From the NCBI RefSeq assembly GCF_002078875.1, contig NC_034413.1, forward strand, positions 66,026,802-66,090,801: a DNA stretch of 64,000 nt. The letters run 5' to 3'. The DNA is from Numida meleagris (lineage: Eukaryota > Chordata > Aves > Galliformes > Numididae). Below, one piece after another: positions 12,401 through 25,300 of the stretch; the stretch's first letter is position 1, and each line of letters opens with the position of its first letter. The translations under genes were made by a program, and so were the position numbers. The notes under the pieces are model-generated. The model searched no databases. It was not told the DNA's origin and saw nothing but the letters and a program-made list of their open reading frames with translations.

Positions 12401-15400
12401 TTAGACTTCTAGCTTTCAGCCACTTATTTCAATTTTTTGTCTTCTAATCGTAAACTAGCCCAATTTGTATCTACACGGTGAGTCATCAAGCTTCTTGTGC
12501 TGCCCCTCAGTTCTGCACCCCTTCATAGGTTCCACTTCTTGGCCACATTAAATGTAACTTATATGTCTGCATCTCCATGCCCTTCATAGCCTGTCTTTCA
12601 CTGCAAATGACAACTCCTGCCTCCACTGGATGTTAGCAGGGTTTCAGGATAAGCTATTCCCTGCTGACAGCCTCACTTAGGATGGCTTTTCCTAAAGCAT
12701 CCTCAGAACTATCCCATCATCCTTCAAAATCATTCCTTACACCATTCCTTGGCTTGACACCTATGAAGGACAAATGTTAGGCAGCTGGTGTGCTGGTACC
12801 ATTTGCCTTCATGATTATCAATTGTTTGGTAGCTTCTTTGCTCTTCACCATCTGTCCATCTCCATATGTTGTCTCCTGTCTTATACCTTGGATGTAAGTT
12901 CTGGTAGTGGTGACCACCTAAATATATATATATATATATTTTTTACCAGAACAGAGAGCATAGAGGGTTCTGGCCCATGACTGCCATTTGCTAGGGTGTT
13001 GTATAAAGCAAGTAATTCAGTCAGCATGCCAGTGGATGATTTTATATGAGAAGTCAACTGAGGATGCTTATGGACATCTCATCTATTGAATCTGTGGCTA
13101 GCAATCATTCTCATCTCTTATTGCTTCCTGATTTTCTGTTAATGTGTAAAGCATGATTGTGAGAACCAGTCTTCACAGCACAGAAGGCAGTGCCTTCAGG
13201 TACAGAGGCAGAAGACGAAACTGAAGAAGGTCTAAGTAGGCTGGGCATATGAAGGCAGAACTGAGTTATAACAGCACAGAAATATCCTTCCTAGACCTCT
13301 GAAATTCTTACAGAACAGGATTACTACTTTTTCACAGTAAAAATCTACCATAGACGCTTAACCTTTAACTCATCTCACAAATTAAAAAAAAAAAATTAAC
13401 CGCTTCTAACTGCAAACACAGCTATTCCACTCGCACAATGTAAAGATCCCACGAAATGCCAAGATTCTGCTCTGAGGTACCAGGAGTTCTTTAATGCCTC
13501 TGAAAGACGTCATAGTTAACTTAGCCTCTCTGAGGAAGTGTTAGGTTCCCTGCAGGATGAGCGCTTCATCCTCTTCTATTAAGCCTGGAGGCAGGAAAAA
13601 ATCTTAAAACACCAAATGTGATTCTGGCAACTTGGTTTTACCCTCAGATAGCTTTAGACACTTCAGATAGTATATTTATTTTACTATTATTTTTAGACAT
13701 GGATTTTATATGAGCAATGAAATGACAAATGGTAACATCCTACCTTTCTAATGAAGTGTTTATCTATGTCCTTTCAAAGACTATTTATTTTTCCACCAGT
13801 TATGGGCTTGTATGAAAAGTTAAAGAAGATTCAAGATGAATGTATTTTATGTCAATACAGGAAATTCAGCTGAATGGTGTTTACGAAAGATTTATTATGT
13901 ATCTCACATATTGATCATCAGTGCTAATTTAAATGCAGTCTGTCTGGTGGTTTAGTATGTTAAAAGACAGACAAAGAGCTACCATTTAAAGTAGCAGTTA
14001 CTGGAAGACTTGGAGACAGTACTCAGCCTGTACAAATCATCACCGTTCTGTCAATTTGACTGGATCTACATCAATTTACACTGCAGAGAATCTTGTTCCA
14101 CTTTTACAGTAACTTTTAAAATGCATACAGTAGATTGACTATGGCTTAATACTGCTAATCCAGCTACCCTTCGTCTCTATTTTCTCTATCTAGACTTTGG
14201 AGATGCTGTGTAGGTAAGTAGCATTAAACTAAGAGTTCTTCAAACAAATGGACAGAACTGATTGGTAGATATTTTAATACCATTCTGCAAATACTGTACT
14301 CTGTTAACAATCATTTCAGCCTACTGTGTAATAGCCCAAGCTCAGCACAGCAATCCTGACGCTAGTGCAAGCATGAGGCTATGGAGCACAAGGCGGCCTA
14401 TTAGCACTGCCGCTACCTTTGAGGGATCAAGGCCTGCCTTTTTTCAGTCTGTTTCTCATGGAGTAGTTTGCAAGAAGCAGTGTAGCAAACAAGAATTTCC
14501 AGAATTATTTTGCTTTGTGGGATTCATTGTGGAAGATGTCAGATCTTATTCATAATTTACTAGCAAAACTCATCTCTGTACAATGAAGAACTTAGTTCCA
14601 TGCTATATTAAAAGCAGAACCCAATGTTCTTTATCTCCTTTAACATTATCCCTTTGCTACCACTTCATATGAAAATAACATCTACTCAGTTTTGCAAAGC
14701 AAAAAAGTTATAGATAACTTATAATCTTTATATCTGGTATCAAAGCTCTTTGGTATGTGGATAGTTGCAAGCATACACGCTACAAAATCATTTTATTTTC
14801 CTACAAGGATTTTTCCTGCTCCTGCTGATATCTGCTGGGCAGTGAGTTTGAAAAGCAACCTGAGGGATGAGAAAAAAAGTTATATTGTCTTATTTTCTTA
14901 AGAATTTCCAAGAATTTCTCTTTTTGTCATGTGATACAGAAGGTTTCTTGAGGAACAACATGTATGTGTGAAGAAAAAAAAACAAACACAGTAGGACGTG
15001 GGGAGTGATCCCAGCATCTAAGTCCTGGAAAAGTTCTGGGTTTCTTCTAGAGGAAAACGACCAATTGCATTAAGAATGTTAGAGCTTGCTTCTCAGCTCT
15101 TGATTAGGAAATTAGTGCTGCCCCCTCCCTTCCTCTTCCAAAATTACAGAAATTGTACCTGTGAACAGGTGCTATAAGAAACCAGCATCCATTAGCGTAT
15201 TTTCTGGTTTCATGATTAGCTGATACAAAACTGAGATGTAATCAAGTAAGGATTCATTCGTGTGATTAGCCATTGAAATTACTCTGTGCATAATCAGATA
15301 CCTGGCTAGTCTGACAGCCTCCTTTACAGAGTCTTGTTTTTTTCTCTAAATGGATGGTCCAGATCTGTTCACAACAGTGGGTCTGATTTAAGTATATGTG

Positions 15401-16835
15401 TGGGTGTCGCCTGACTCATCTTTGAGAGTCAAAACAGACAGATGATAGAACAGCTTTGTTGTGAGCGCAGTAACAGAAATGATCTATTGGAACAAGTTCT
15501 CCGTGCAAACTAAGATATGCAACAAACAGATCTAGACTAGAAAACCCTATCCTAAATCATTCTAGATGTGTTTCTCAGGCACAGATACCAAGATTTTTGT
15601 ATTCTCAGGTCTCATGCTGCTCACCTTCAGTAAGTTTTCCATATAGGTTCAAGGAAGAGTTTTCTTAAAACTGAAAAATTGTAAAGATTGTGCACTTCTT
15701 CCAGGTCCTTACCAGAACATGGTTCTGACCTTAAAAAGAGAGAGGCAAAGGATGTAGCATATGAAGTTTGTTTTGAAGGCAGTTGTGTTCCTCAGTTTGT
15801 AACTTCTTTATGTCTGTGTACTGCAGGCAGATTCAAAAGCAATCGACAAGTGAGTGTTAGTAGAGTTTTTTCTCTCTGATTATTACAAGAGTGTGTGCTT
15901 CTGCTCCAGGGTTCCTTCTGTCCTCAGGAAAGGAGACTGCTGCAAAGGGATGCAAGTCTTGGTTGTGGTAGCACAACTGGCTGCCTGATTTGTGACCCGA
16001 GAGGTCATTCATTTTTGTTAGTCAGAGCCAGTTGGGAGGATTGTGCCCAGAGGACCACCACCACTGCTGAGCCAATACAAATCAACCCTACATAAAATCC
16101 ATTTTCCCAGCTTAACACAGAGATTCACAGTCCTAGGCAGCTGTCTTCGTCTATGTCCAAAGCTATATCTGCTCAAATCAATATATGAAAATTGATAACT
16201 AGATCTGCTTTTGAAGTAGGATCTATTCAACTGCACATATATAATTGATCTTCAGGTATAAAGTGGGGAGGCCAAAAAGTACAGATTAAAAAAAACTCTT
16301 AAGAAAATCTGAATTTCAAGTTTTATAGTAAATGCAATTGCAGTTGTCTACTTGGGAAAAGTGTTTCTGACACGGCACCTTCAGAACCGCTGCCATTCAA
16401 CATGACATTGTTATTCACCGAGAATTCTCACAGGCTTCGGCTGATGTAGCCACTAATTGGAAAATCCAGTGAACAATGGAAACTATAAAGAAGTTATTTT
16501 TCAACATACAAAAAAGTATCCTCAGAAAAAAAAGTCTCCCAGAGAACAAGTGTGGTGTAAAAGCTTCAGAAACCTAACTACCCTGCAAAGATAGTTGGGG
16601 CATTCACATACAACACTAAGCACACATAACCAGCTTGAGCTTTGAAACAAAATGAATGTAAAAGAGTAGCTACCAGAGCTCTTGGTGGCCTCCTGGTAAT
16701 ACGCAAGAGACAGAAGACGGCAAAAAACACATGGAAATGATTTCTGAAATGATTATTGCAAGGTGTGACCCAATATGCAATTACATAATTCTGTATCTAG
16801 CTAACTTACTGAATTGTGACTGCTCATGGGGTAGT
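9425..16835. other. Intergenic AT-rich DNA, no gene recognised
   Basis: I see no exon, RNA gene or recognisable transposon. Reading frames (for example 11,385-11,654 and 14,262-14,555 on +) are under 100 codons and have no family resemblance. The stretch contains A- and T-runs and a short (TA)n microsatellite at 12,922-12,938. Confidence 0.55.
12921..12940. repeat. (TA)n microsatellite
   Basis: A run of alternating T and A about 18 bases long, followed by a short T run. Simple sequence, with no indication of a function. Confidence 0.9.
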
Positions 16836-16850
16836 GTGAGAATGTTGCTG

Positions 16851-17050
16851 TGTGTGTAGTGGAGATGCTAAGTCACGGCTTGAGCCAGTGATTGAGCACC
16901 TGCTGGGAAGGCAGGGCCAACCCAGGGGAGCTCAGTGCATGCAGTGCACCTGAGTGATCAGAAGGGCTGGAGCCAGGATCCACCCCTTCCCAGACCTCAT
17001 TTAAGGGTTGGCAGTGGGGGCAAGAATATTTCTCTGGAGATCCCTACGTA
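16851..17050 (+). repeat. LTR-like dispersed repeat, copy 2
   Basis: This is the second copy of the repeat at 8,001-8,190, in the same orientation and better preserved. It has the segments around GTCACGGC, GGGGAGCTCAG, GAGTGATCAGAAGGG, CTGGAGCCAG and CCTCATTTAAGGGTTGG. The element may begin at TGTGAGAATG (about 16,835) and extend past the aligned core into the pyrimidine-rich DNA that follows, to roughly 17,260. The TATA-like CATTTAAG followed by GC-rich sequence fits an LTR promoter. I found no internal retroviral sequence next to it, so a solo LTR is the best guess. Family name unknown. Confidence 0.6.
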
Positions 17051-17265
17051 CCTGAGGACATTCTAGGCCTTCCAAAGGTAAGCAGCTTCCTTCTCTTATT
17101 TCTGTGCCTACTGCTATTGCCTCTAAGCAGATCCTCACTCGGTATGGCCTTAGACTTCTCTGCTTTGCTATCTTGTTACGCTTTCTACTGCATTACAGAA
17201 TACCTTGCTTTTTGTTTAAGAAATCATAAGTGACTCCCACCCAGATAAACCCGCACCTTGGGTAA

Positions 17266-19900
17266 TTCATTTCTAGCTTAGTATTGCTCTCAGAAGAGAC
17301 ACTTCTTATGCGTTAGGTTACAAAGATGAAGAACTTCAGTGTAGGCATGTAAAATTCTATGTTTTACTCAATAATATGTTGTCTAACTCTTCCAGCAACT
17401 TTATCCTACGTAGTTGAGGTAAATTAGACATGAAAAAGCAAAATCTACGCTTTCAAAATCAAATGTTAAGTTTCCATGAAACTATTGCCTTACCTGAAAA
17501 TACATTGCCCCATTAGAAATATATCTGCTGTATAAGTCTGCACCCAGAGTCTAGTTCCCATTCTCAGGAATGGTTTTCATGAGACAGTGGGGAACAGAGA
17601 CTAAAAATAGTCTCCTACACACAATTAATAGCATTCATTACTTTTCATTGTCTTTTCATGAATGATTTCGGAGGTACTCCAAGCGTTGTTACATTTAAAT
17701 TAAAAATTAAATGTACGTACTTACCACGCGTTATATAAATTCACAATGATTGCTTTGTTTATTTAAGAACCTTTTTAACAATATGGTTACAATAGGCTAT
17801 CAAGTTGCAAATGCTGAAGCTATGAATAATTACTGTCAAACTGCACAGTGAATTATTACACATCTTACACCACTACTGTTGTACAGTTTATATGTTGTCC
17901 TGGAAACACTGCCAGAATTGATGCTAACTAGAAAATTAATGAGATTTCAAAAAACAGAGTAATAAACAAGATAACAAAACAGACATATTAAGTAACTGTA
18001 TGGATTAAGTCCCATTCTTTAAACATGAATATATCTAAAATTAGAATTTTGCATTCACATTTTGGAACCTAATTAGAAATCAGCTGACCTGAAAAGATAC
18101 CAGAAATGTAGTCCAATGGGAACTGATATTCTCTTGTATTATGAAAATCCTGGCCTGCTCTGTTTGTGAGCTTACCGTTAACACTTCACTCTTGTAAAAT
18201 TAGAATGCCTGCCTGGAGGTTCTTTTAAGCATCCATTACTGAACTTCGTTGCCTTTTTATGAAACCTGAATGTTTGTCATTTTGTTTTCCAAAGGTCCCT
18301 TCTTTTATAGGTTCTTAAGTTGAAGACACTTGCTTCAAGAAATTTTCATATTGTATCTTCTACACTGACAGCACACTGCTAGGGTTCTAGAAATCAGCTC
18401 TGTTATTAAATGATTATTTTTGTATGAGGTCATGATAATTACCATTCCTAATGCCTTGCATACCCTAATACCTTCCGGCTGGTAATCTTTAGCATGTCTT
18501 CTTCCAGTAAATGTTAAGAAGCTTATGCTTGAGAGTTTCAAACAACTTGGAGGACAAGATGCAATCCTGTTGCATTTCCAGCCTCACTTTAAACCAGCAT
18601 GCCTTTTCAGCTTCAGTTCTCATATGTTATCATTCTTTCATATATATCCAGTTTTTAAAGGAAGTCCGCAGGGTTCCATCAATTCTCAGACACAGTCTTT
18701 CCACAGTGAGTAATACACTTCTTTAAATTCCAAGAAGACCCTACCAACCTATTATTTCCATACTCCCAGCCCTATTTGTTTATTCATCTCAGCAAGATCA
18801 TCTGAAAAGCGCAAGCATCCTCTTCTGAAGCCAGATGCACTTTCTTGCAGCTTGTAAGAGCTGTAAGAGTACCCAGGAGGCATATTGAATAGATTAATGC
18901 TCTTTGAATACATATACAGATTTCTGTTCCCCTTTTTGAGCAGCAAGAGAATCGCTACTACCTCGCTCGTCTTTCCTCATTATAGGTACATTTGATTTGT
19001 CCACGCTGGCATTATGCTAAGTAATGCCACTTTGTTTACTTCCATAGACATAATCTCAACTAATACATCTTGCATTTACCACTAGCTCTGTTCTTTAATT
19101 CCGAATCATTTTTAGCCTTTTACTCTACTAGAATGGCTTTTTAGTGTATTATCAATAGTTAACAGTTCCAGTCTATCTGCTACAAAACCTATTTCAGCCC
19201 AAAACCAAACCTGGTCCCTCTTGCAGGTTTCCAACTCATCTCAGTGACTTGCCATTACAAAACAGGGATTTTCAGCGTTCACTCACCCTGCTCCGTCCTG
19301 AAAATCACACAAGCCAGTCACTCATAGAAGCATTGGTCCCAGCCCAGCATCCAAGAAAAATGCAGCTTACTTCAGGGAAACCTTTTTGTTATGAAATTCT
19401 ATCAGTTCTTGAAGGCACCTAAATATCAAAGCAAACAAAAGGATCAGGAGGCTTTGAGAATGCTTCCTGCCAATGATAAAGACACAGAACCTCCAACATA
19501 CCCTTCCCTCCACAGTACGGCTCTGCAGACAGCTGGGAATACAGGTAAGCTGACAGCAGGGATTTTTAAATTCTGATCCAAGCAGACAGCACTTTTAAGC
19601 AGAGAGACTGTAATTGTCTATTGCAGGATGTATTTTTGTAGTGATTGTCCAGCCATGGCCACAGCCACACTGCATTAAAAGGGATGCAATTCCATCTGAC
19701 TACAGTCAAGCCATGCTCCTAGGCAATGCCAGCAGGTAGGCTGTAAGGACGGGCTGGTAAGGAGAGCAAAGGAACTGCTGCTGCTGGTATATGCTTCCAA
19801 AGAAAGCATTTTCCCCAAATATGTGTTTAAAATGCTTTGTAAATATAAACCACGGCTTTATGTCTCACCTCTAATTCTAACTTCCAGTCTAAACTAGGAA
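17266..19900. other. Intergenic DNA, possibly regulatory, no gene recognised
   Basis: No coding exon is visible. Around 17,690-17,900 there is an AT-rich block with an inverted repeat (ACATTTAA and TTAAATGT arms, 17,691-17,714), SOX-type ACAATG and CTTTGTT words, a TAATTA homeodomain core and a nearby CTGTCAA word. This resembles developmental enhancers, but such words are common in AT-rich DNA, so the reading is tentative. Confidence 0.35.
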
Positions 19901-19901
19901 A

Positions 19902-19953
19902 ACTGATTATCCTTGTGGGTCCCTTCTGACTCAGGATATTTTACGATTCTGTG
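19902..19953 (+). mobile_element. CR1 LINE 3'-tail fragment (sense)
   Basis: About 50 bp matching the very 3' end of avian CR1: GTGGGTCCCTTCTGACTCAGGA followed by a degraded ATTCTATGATTCTGTG tail. The sense orientation is set by the tail lying at the right-hand end. It is severely truncated at the 5' side, as is usual for CR1, and has no coding capacity. Confidence 0.65.
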
Positions 19954-22012
19954 TTGCGGTCAGACATCCGAGCAGTCTAGTTTGGCAACAGGAGGGCTGG
20001 TATCCTCTCCTGCCTTCTTCCTCTGTCCCTCGCTTGCTCTCCAGCTGCTGAGCCTGTGCTGTTTGGCAGAAACTCCAGCAGGTGGGCAGAGTGAACTACT
20101 GGAGGAAAAAGTGGCAGCATATTTTGAAATGCCTTGAGTGGATGAGACAGACCTCATTTCATCATCCTGCCAGGACACTCAGTGCATTCTCCTGATCTTA
20201 CTTCATGCAAAACTGAACAAATTGCACGACAGAGTGTCAGCTGAAACAAACCGTGTCAATGACATCTGCATAAAACAACCCAAGAAATCAAAGCAATGCA
20301 TTTCTGTGGGGACAGCACGTAGAGCTTCAGCTGGAGCCATTTCCCTGTGTCAGCATTGTGCTCTGCTGACTGCACTGTGAACGCACAGGCTTCTGAGTTC
20401 ACAAGCAGAGAGGCCTGATCTTATGGCTGTTGGCACCAAGTGCAGAAGTTGCGCAGCCTCATAACCCAAACTTTTTCCCAAGTTTCTACCAAAGCAGTGG
20501 GCTTAAGACTAGTGCAGCTGTGCTTTCCTCACAGGAAGGAGGTGGAAGGAGGCTTTCCACACAGGAGGTGTCCTTGTGTGTGACAGGAATGCAGCTGTCA
20601 CAGTGAGATGCTGTAACTCCACGTATAATTTTGGGTAGTATCGGCTGATGCAGTGTCCATATTTTCCAAAACTTATCTTCCATCTTTGCTTTGCATTGCC
20701 ATCTCTCTTGTAAAGCACAAGCACTTGTGTGCTCACAATATGAAACAAAGGAAGGACTGAAAAAGCCTTTTAACTTTAGCTGCTCTGAGTCTGTTCTTTT
20801 GACACAAAGCTGCACAGATTCTTGTGCTGCCACTAGTTTGTTGGTTTTTTTCTTTTTTTTTTTTTTCTGGAAGAAGTTCAAAGAACTACTCAGCAGATAT
20901 CCCTGGTTGTGTATTAATGGCTTGCTGATTGCTTGGAATTCCTAGGATTTATTTCCTGTGATAAAAGGCAGTTCATACATGAGAAGTTTTACTTGATTAC
21001 TTTAGAAACCAATTTGTGAATTTAAAAACAAGAAGCCTGGTTTAAGTTTCAAAGAAATGAGGATGATTTTTATGCTTTGGCATCCTTTTCTGAAGGTTTC
21101 CCCATGCCTCTCCGGATCAGAGATGCATTAAAAGTTATTTTTCTACTCAACAGTCACTTTTCTAAATAGTCAGATGAAAAATGGCTAAATATACATTCAT
21201 TTTAAATAAAAGAGCATTTTAGGTATTTATAATTTCTACAGGTATTTATAATCCTTGACATTAACAGGTAACTCTATGCGATATGTAATTTTATAATTCT
21301 GTGACTATACTTTCATATTTATGCAAATGAGCTCCTCGGTGCAGTGCAGCTGTTCCCTCAACCACATAAAGTGTTTGCTTGTTGCAGGAAAACATGCGTA
21401 ATTACATTAGGTTGGCTGCCAAGAAGTAATAGTGGTAGAAGGAAAACCGATCAATCAGACAATCGGTACATCACTCTCTGTGCCGCAGCACAGCTGCTGT
21501 TGCTAGAAACTGTGGGATCATTGCTTTATAAACTTTCCAACTTTCAGCAGATTAATGCCATGTTTCTTTCCCTCCTTAGAGCCGGATAGCTTAGCGTTAT
21601 GCAAGAGGCACCCTTTATTCTTCCTGAATAATGGCAACTGCTTTTGAAAAGGCAAATCTTAACACTTTCTTCCAAATAAATGTGTAAGGAGCACTTATGG
21701 AGATCTACATCTACACACAGGTTTTGCAGTATCAAGCAGATTTTCACTAAAGGCAGTTATGCAGAAGAGAGTCTCAGTATTCAATTTTGGACTGTGAAAA
21801 TCACTATAGAAATTTAATTGTAGGGACGGACAGGTTTCAGACATCACAAGCTTGGCTGTTTGGCTGAGGACAGAAGCTGTTTTACCTTCTCTGGGTCCAT
21901 CTTGCACAAACAGCCACCAAAAATTTCAGACAGCAGCTGCTCAACAGAATATGCAGCCAGGTGAACAGTACTATCTGCTTGTTGCCTTAGATCATATGAC
22001 ATGGAGATAGCT
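19954..22012. other. Intergenic DNA, no gene recognised
   Basis: Several overlapping reading frames of 60-130 codons occur on both strands (the largest on minus, 20,486-20,881, opens with a poly-lysine run translated from a T-rich tract). None shows a domain, and they shadow each other, so I regard them as chance. No RNA gene is seen. Confidence 0.5.
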
Positions 22013-22352
22013 TATCGTAGAATGGTTTAGGTTGGAGGAGATCTTAGAGATCATCTAGTTCCAATCCCCCTGCCATGGGCTGGTTGCCCCCCAGCAGCTC
22101 AGGCTGCTCAGGGCCCTGTCCAACCTGGCTCTGAGCACCTCCAGGATGGAGCACCCACAGCCTCTCTGGGCAGCAGCACCAGGGCCTCACCATCCTCTGG
22201 GTAAAGAACTTCCTCCTAGTGTCTCATCTAAATTTCCCCTCTTTAAAGCCATTCCCCCTTGTCCTGTCATGATCAGACTGTGTTAGAAGTTGGTCTCCCT
22301 CCTGTTTATAAACTCCCATCAAGTACTGGAAGGCTGCAATGAGGTCTCCCCT
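22013..22352 (-). mobile_element. CR1 LINE 3'-end fragment (antisense)
   Basis: About 340 bp of CR1 inserted in reverse orientation. The left end shows the reverse complement of the CR1 tail (TAGAATGGTTTAGGTTGGA), then the GATCATCTAGTTCCAA block. The complement of the conserved terminal coding part and 3' UTR follows, ending in GCAATGAGGTCTCCCCT. This is the longest CR1 copy in the window and is 5'-truncated. No complete reverse transcriptase is present, so it is inactive. Confidence 0.92.
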
Positions 22353-25300
22353 GTGCGTGGCAGTGTGTTTGGAGCTTTACTGTACGATTTCAATCTTCTC
22401 TTAATGTCAACAGGTTAAAACAAGGCAGAGCCAGGCAACATCTTACATTTACCCCTTTTTGTCCCCACAACCATACTGGAGTGTAGTGACAAGCAAAAAC
22501 TCAGTGTTTTTGTGTACTGTGAGATTGATGATTTTGGCAAGGACAGGCCAAAAATAAAAACAAGAGTGAAAATTACTACCTATTAGAAACTACATAATAA
22601 TTTAAAAGAACACTGGATTTCTATTCTGTGGATATACATAACTAAGGTTAGTGGCTGCAGAGACATATTTTCATGTTAAATTTGCAATATTACAGCTTGA
22701 ACATGAGCTTGTTTAGTTAACCTCTATTAGTAAGCACCTTTGCAAATCTCATCTATGAACTTCTCACATGAAAGCTCACAAGTGAAGAGCAACATTTTGT
22801 CACAGCAAAGTATGTTTTGCCTTCTGCTTTCTATTACCACATCTCAAAATCTGTCCCTCTCAAAAAATGAAGATTTCTTTTTCTCACTGCCTTAGACTTC
22901 CCCTTTCATCACGTCCAACAAAGCTCTCATACCGAATCACCAACCCGGTCACGGGAGGTTGGATGTACCTCACCGTGGAGAACAGCTGAGATGCAGTGAA
23001 ATGGACACGTTCTGCACCAGCTGAATACGTTGCCTTATCAGCACTCATAGCCCCTGCCAGTTTGAGGTTGAAGGACTGAACCTAAATTGGTGATTCATTT
23101 CAGTACAGCTGAGCTACCAGCTCTGATCCCACATTGTATTAGTGTTTTCTTTTTGGCCTCTGTTGTCAAAGCTTTGCCACCCACTCACAAGAACAGGCTG
23201 CTGGTGTCTGGCTCGAACATGTGCAGCAGCGTGCAGCCTGTGGAACAAATGCAGCCAGCTCAGCGCTGCCAGGCAGCCCGTGCTGCCTGACAACAGAGGG
23301 ATGGCTTCAGCAACTGGCAAGTCAGAGCCTGCAAACCTCTGCTGAGATACAGGCAGACCGAGATGAAATGCATCAAGCTGAGACTTGGTGTTGGAGGCAT
23401 GGTCTCTGGTCAAAGAGGGTGCTCTGACCTGCTGCCTGCTCCATTTCAAAGAGGATATAGTCATCTTTAATTAAGTCTGGGTCTGGGGCTAAGTGGCTGG
23501 AAACACAGTCTTCCAGGAATTGCCATTTCTGCTGAAAAACAAGTCAGAAATAACAAGAAAGTGTTCTAACTGGAGAAAAAAAAAAGTAACTGCATAACTA
23601 CCATTTTCTTCTTTCAGAGAGACTCTGATGCACAAGTTTAACACAAACACCAGGTTTGTGAATCAAAGCCTGATGGGGTGCTGAGGGCTGGCTGAACTGA
23701 TCCTAAGGATGTCACAAGCCCAGAGAGGCGTCCTACAGTGCGCTGTAAATGAACTCCCACTCAACCATTGCAGAGAAGGCAACGAAACGCTCATTTACAA
23801 CACTGCATAACATCTGCAGGTAAAACCAGTCTCTGTGAGGACTCTCTGAACCAAAATCAGATGAGTTACAGAAGTTCTTATGAAATAGCGAGCGTTAACT
23901 GCTGAATCCACTCAGTGCAGGTAAGGCCTAAGGCAATGATAGTAACATAGAAAAGAAAAGACAAACCAGTACAGGAGTTGGTCATTGTTGGCAGTCAGTG
24001 CCCATTTCACTGTAAATAGACTGAGGAGAAGTCGGTAATCAGTATCTTTAATTACAGCAAATCATGACTGTTGCCATCTGAGTAAAGCTACAGATCTGCT
24101 CATTTACTACTTAAACAACAGCAGTACATTCCTTTGTTGGAACCTGGACTGGATATGTCCCATCAAGTTTAGCATATGACTCTATCATAACTCTAAATGG
24201 GAGAGCCATTTTCTTTAGTCAAAATAATAATAATAATTGAAAAACACACATACAAAACAGCTACTGTGTGCTGAGAACTGATTTCTCTCAATTGTGCAGT
24301 GAGAAACAATGAGCGCTCAGCAGCTTCCAGAATAAAGCCTAAAACAGAAAGCACAGAATCTATATGTGAAACAAAAGCTCAAACAGGGCAAAAGAGTTAA
24401 AACAAAGGGAGTTGTGTTGTAATCATTAGCTTTACCCCAAAGAGCTTCTTTTCTCTTTAGGTCTATTCTAGTTCCTAACATAGAAATTTCACTGACCTCA
24501 CTGGAAATTAATTTGAGCCCTGAGTCAAATTCGTTCACTTTCTCAAATTTATGTTATGCAGTGATATCCTGTCCTTAAATCCATTCCAAATATAAATTGA
24601 GCACATGCCAAATTATTTCTTCGTATGGATTACGTCCCCAAATCAGCCCCAAACGGCTTACCAAATGCACTGTTGCTGCACTTGAAAGTTCTTCACTTCT
24701 GACTTTAGACACCTTTTGATAGTAAGAGAACTGTCCCTTCCAAAAATAAGGATACATTTAACTAGAAGATAGATGATCACTAACAGAGAAGGAAGTGTTA
24801 ATCGCACCCATATCCATATAACTAAGAAAGAGGAAAAGCCCGAATATATCAATTTTACTTTCAAGGACTTACCAAAAACCACAGATTAAAGAAGCTTATT
24901 TTCTTGGAGATGATTTCTTGGTACAGCAGTATCTGACATCAATATAAGGCCATCAAAACTTCCTTAGCATGCAACTGAAGTGCCTGAAGTACAGTACTAA
25001 TTACATGTTTTGCAGTCAGCAAACTCCTCTGCACAGTGACTATCTTTGTTAGTCACTGCGTAAAATGTAAAGAGCACAGATCAACAAGCAAGCTCAAACA
25101 GCACTTTAAAAGATAGGAAAAAAAAAAAAAGAAGGAAGAAAGGAGCCTATATGACTATAGCATCAGTGGCAGGGTGATCCGATCCCTCTGCATGTGGTAG
25201 AATGAAATCTGCAGAAGAGGCAAATCCCTTCTCGAAACTCTCATCTATCTTGAAGCCATGAATACTAATCAATGTTAATGTAAATGTTGTCAGGCACCCA

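Noticed and set aside
20486..20881. 131-codon minus-strand frame beginning with poly-lysine
   Set aside because: The lysine run is a translated T-rich tract. A second frame overlaps it, and no domain is visible.
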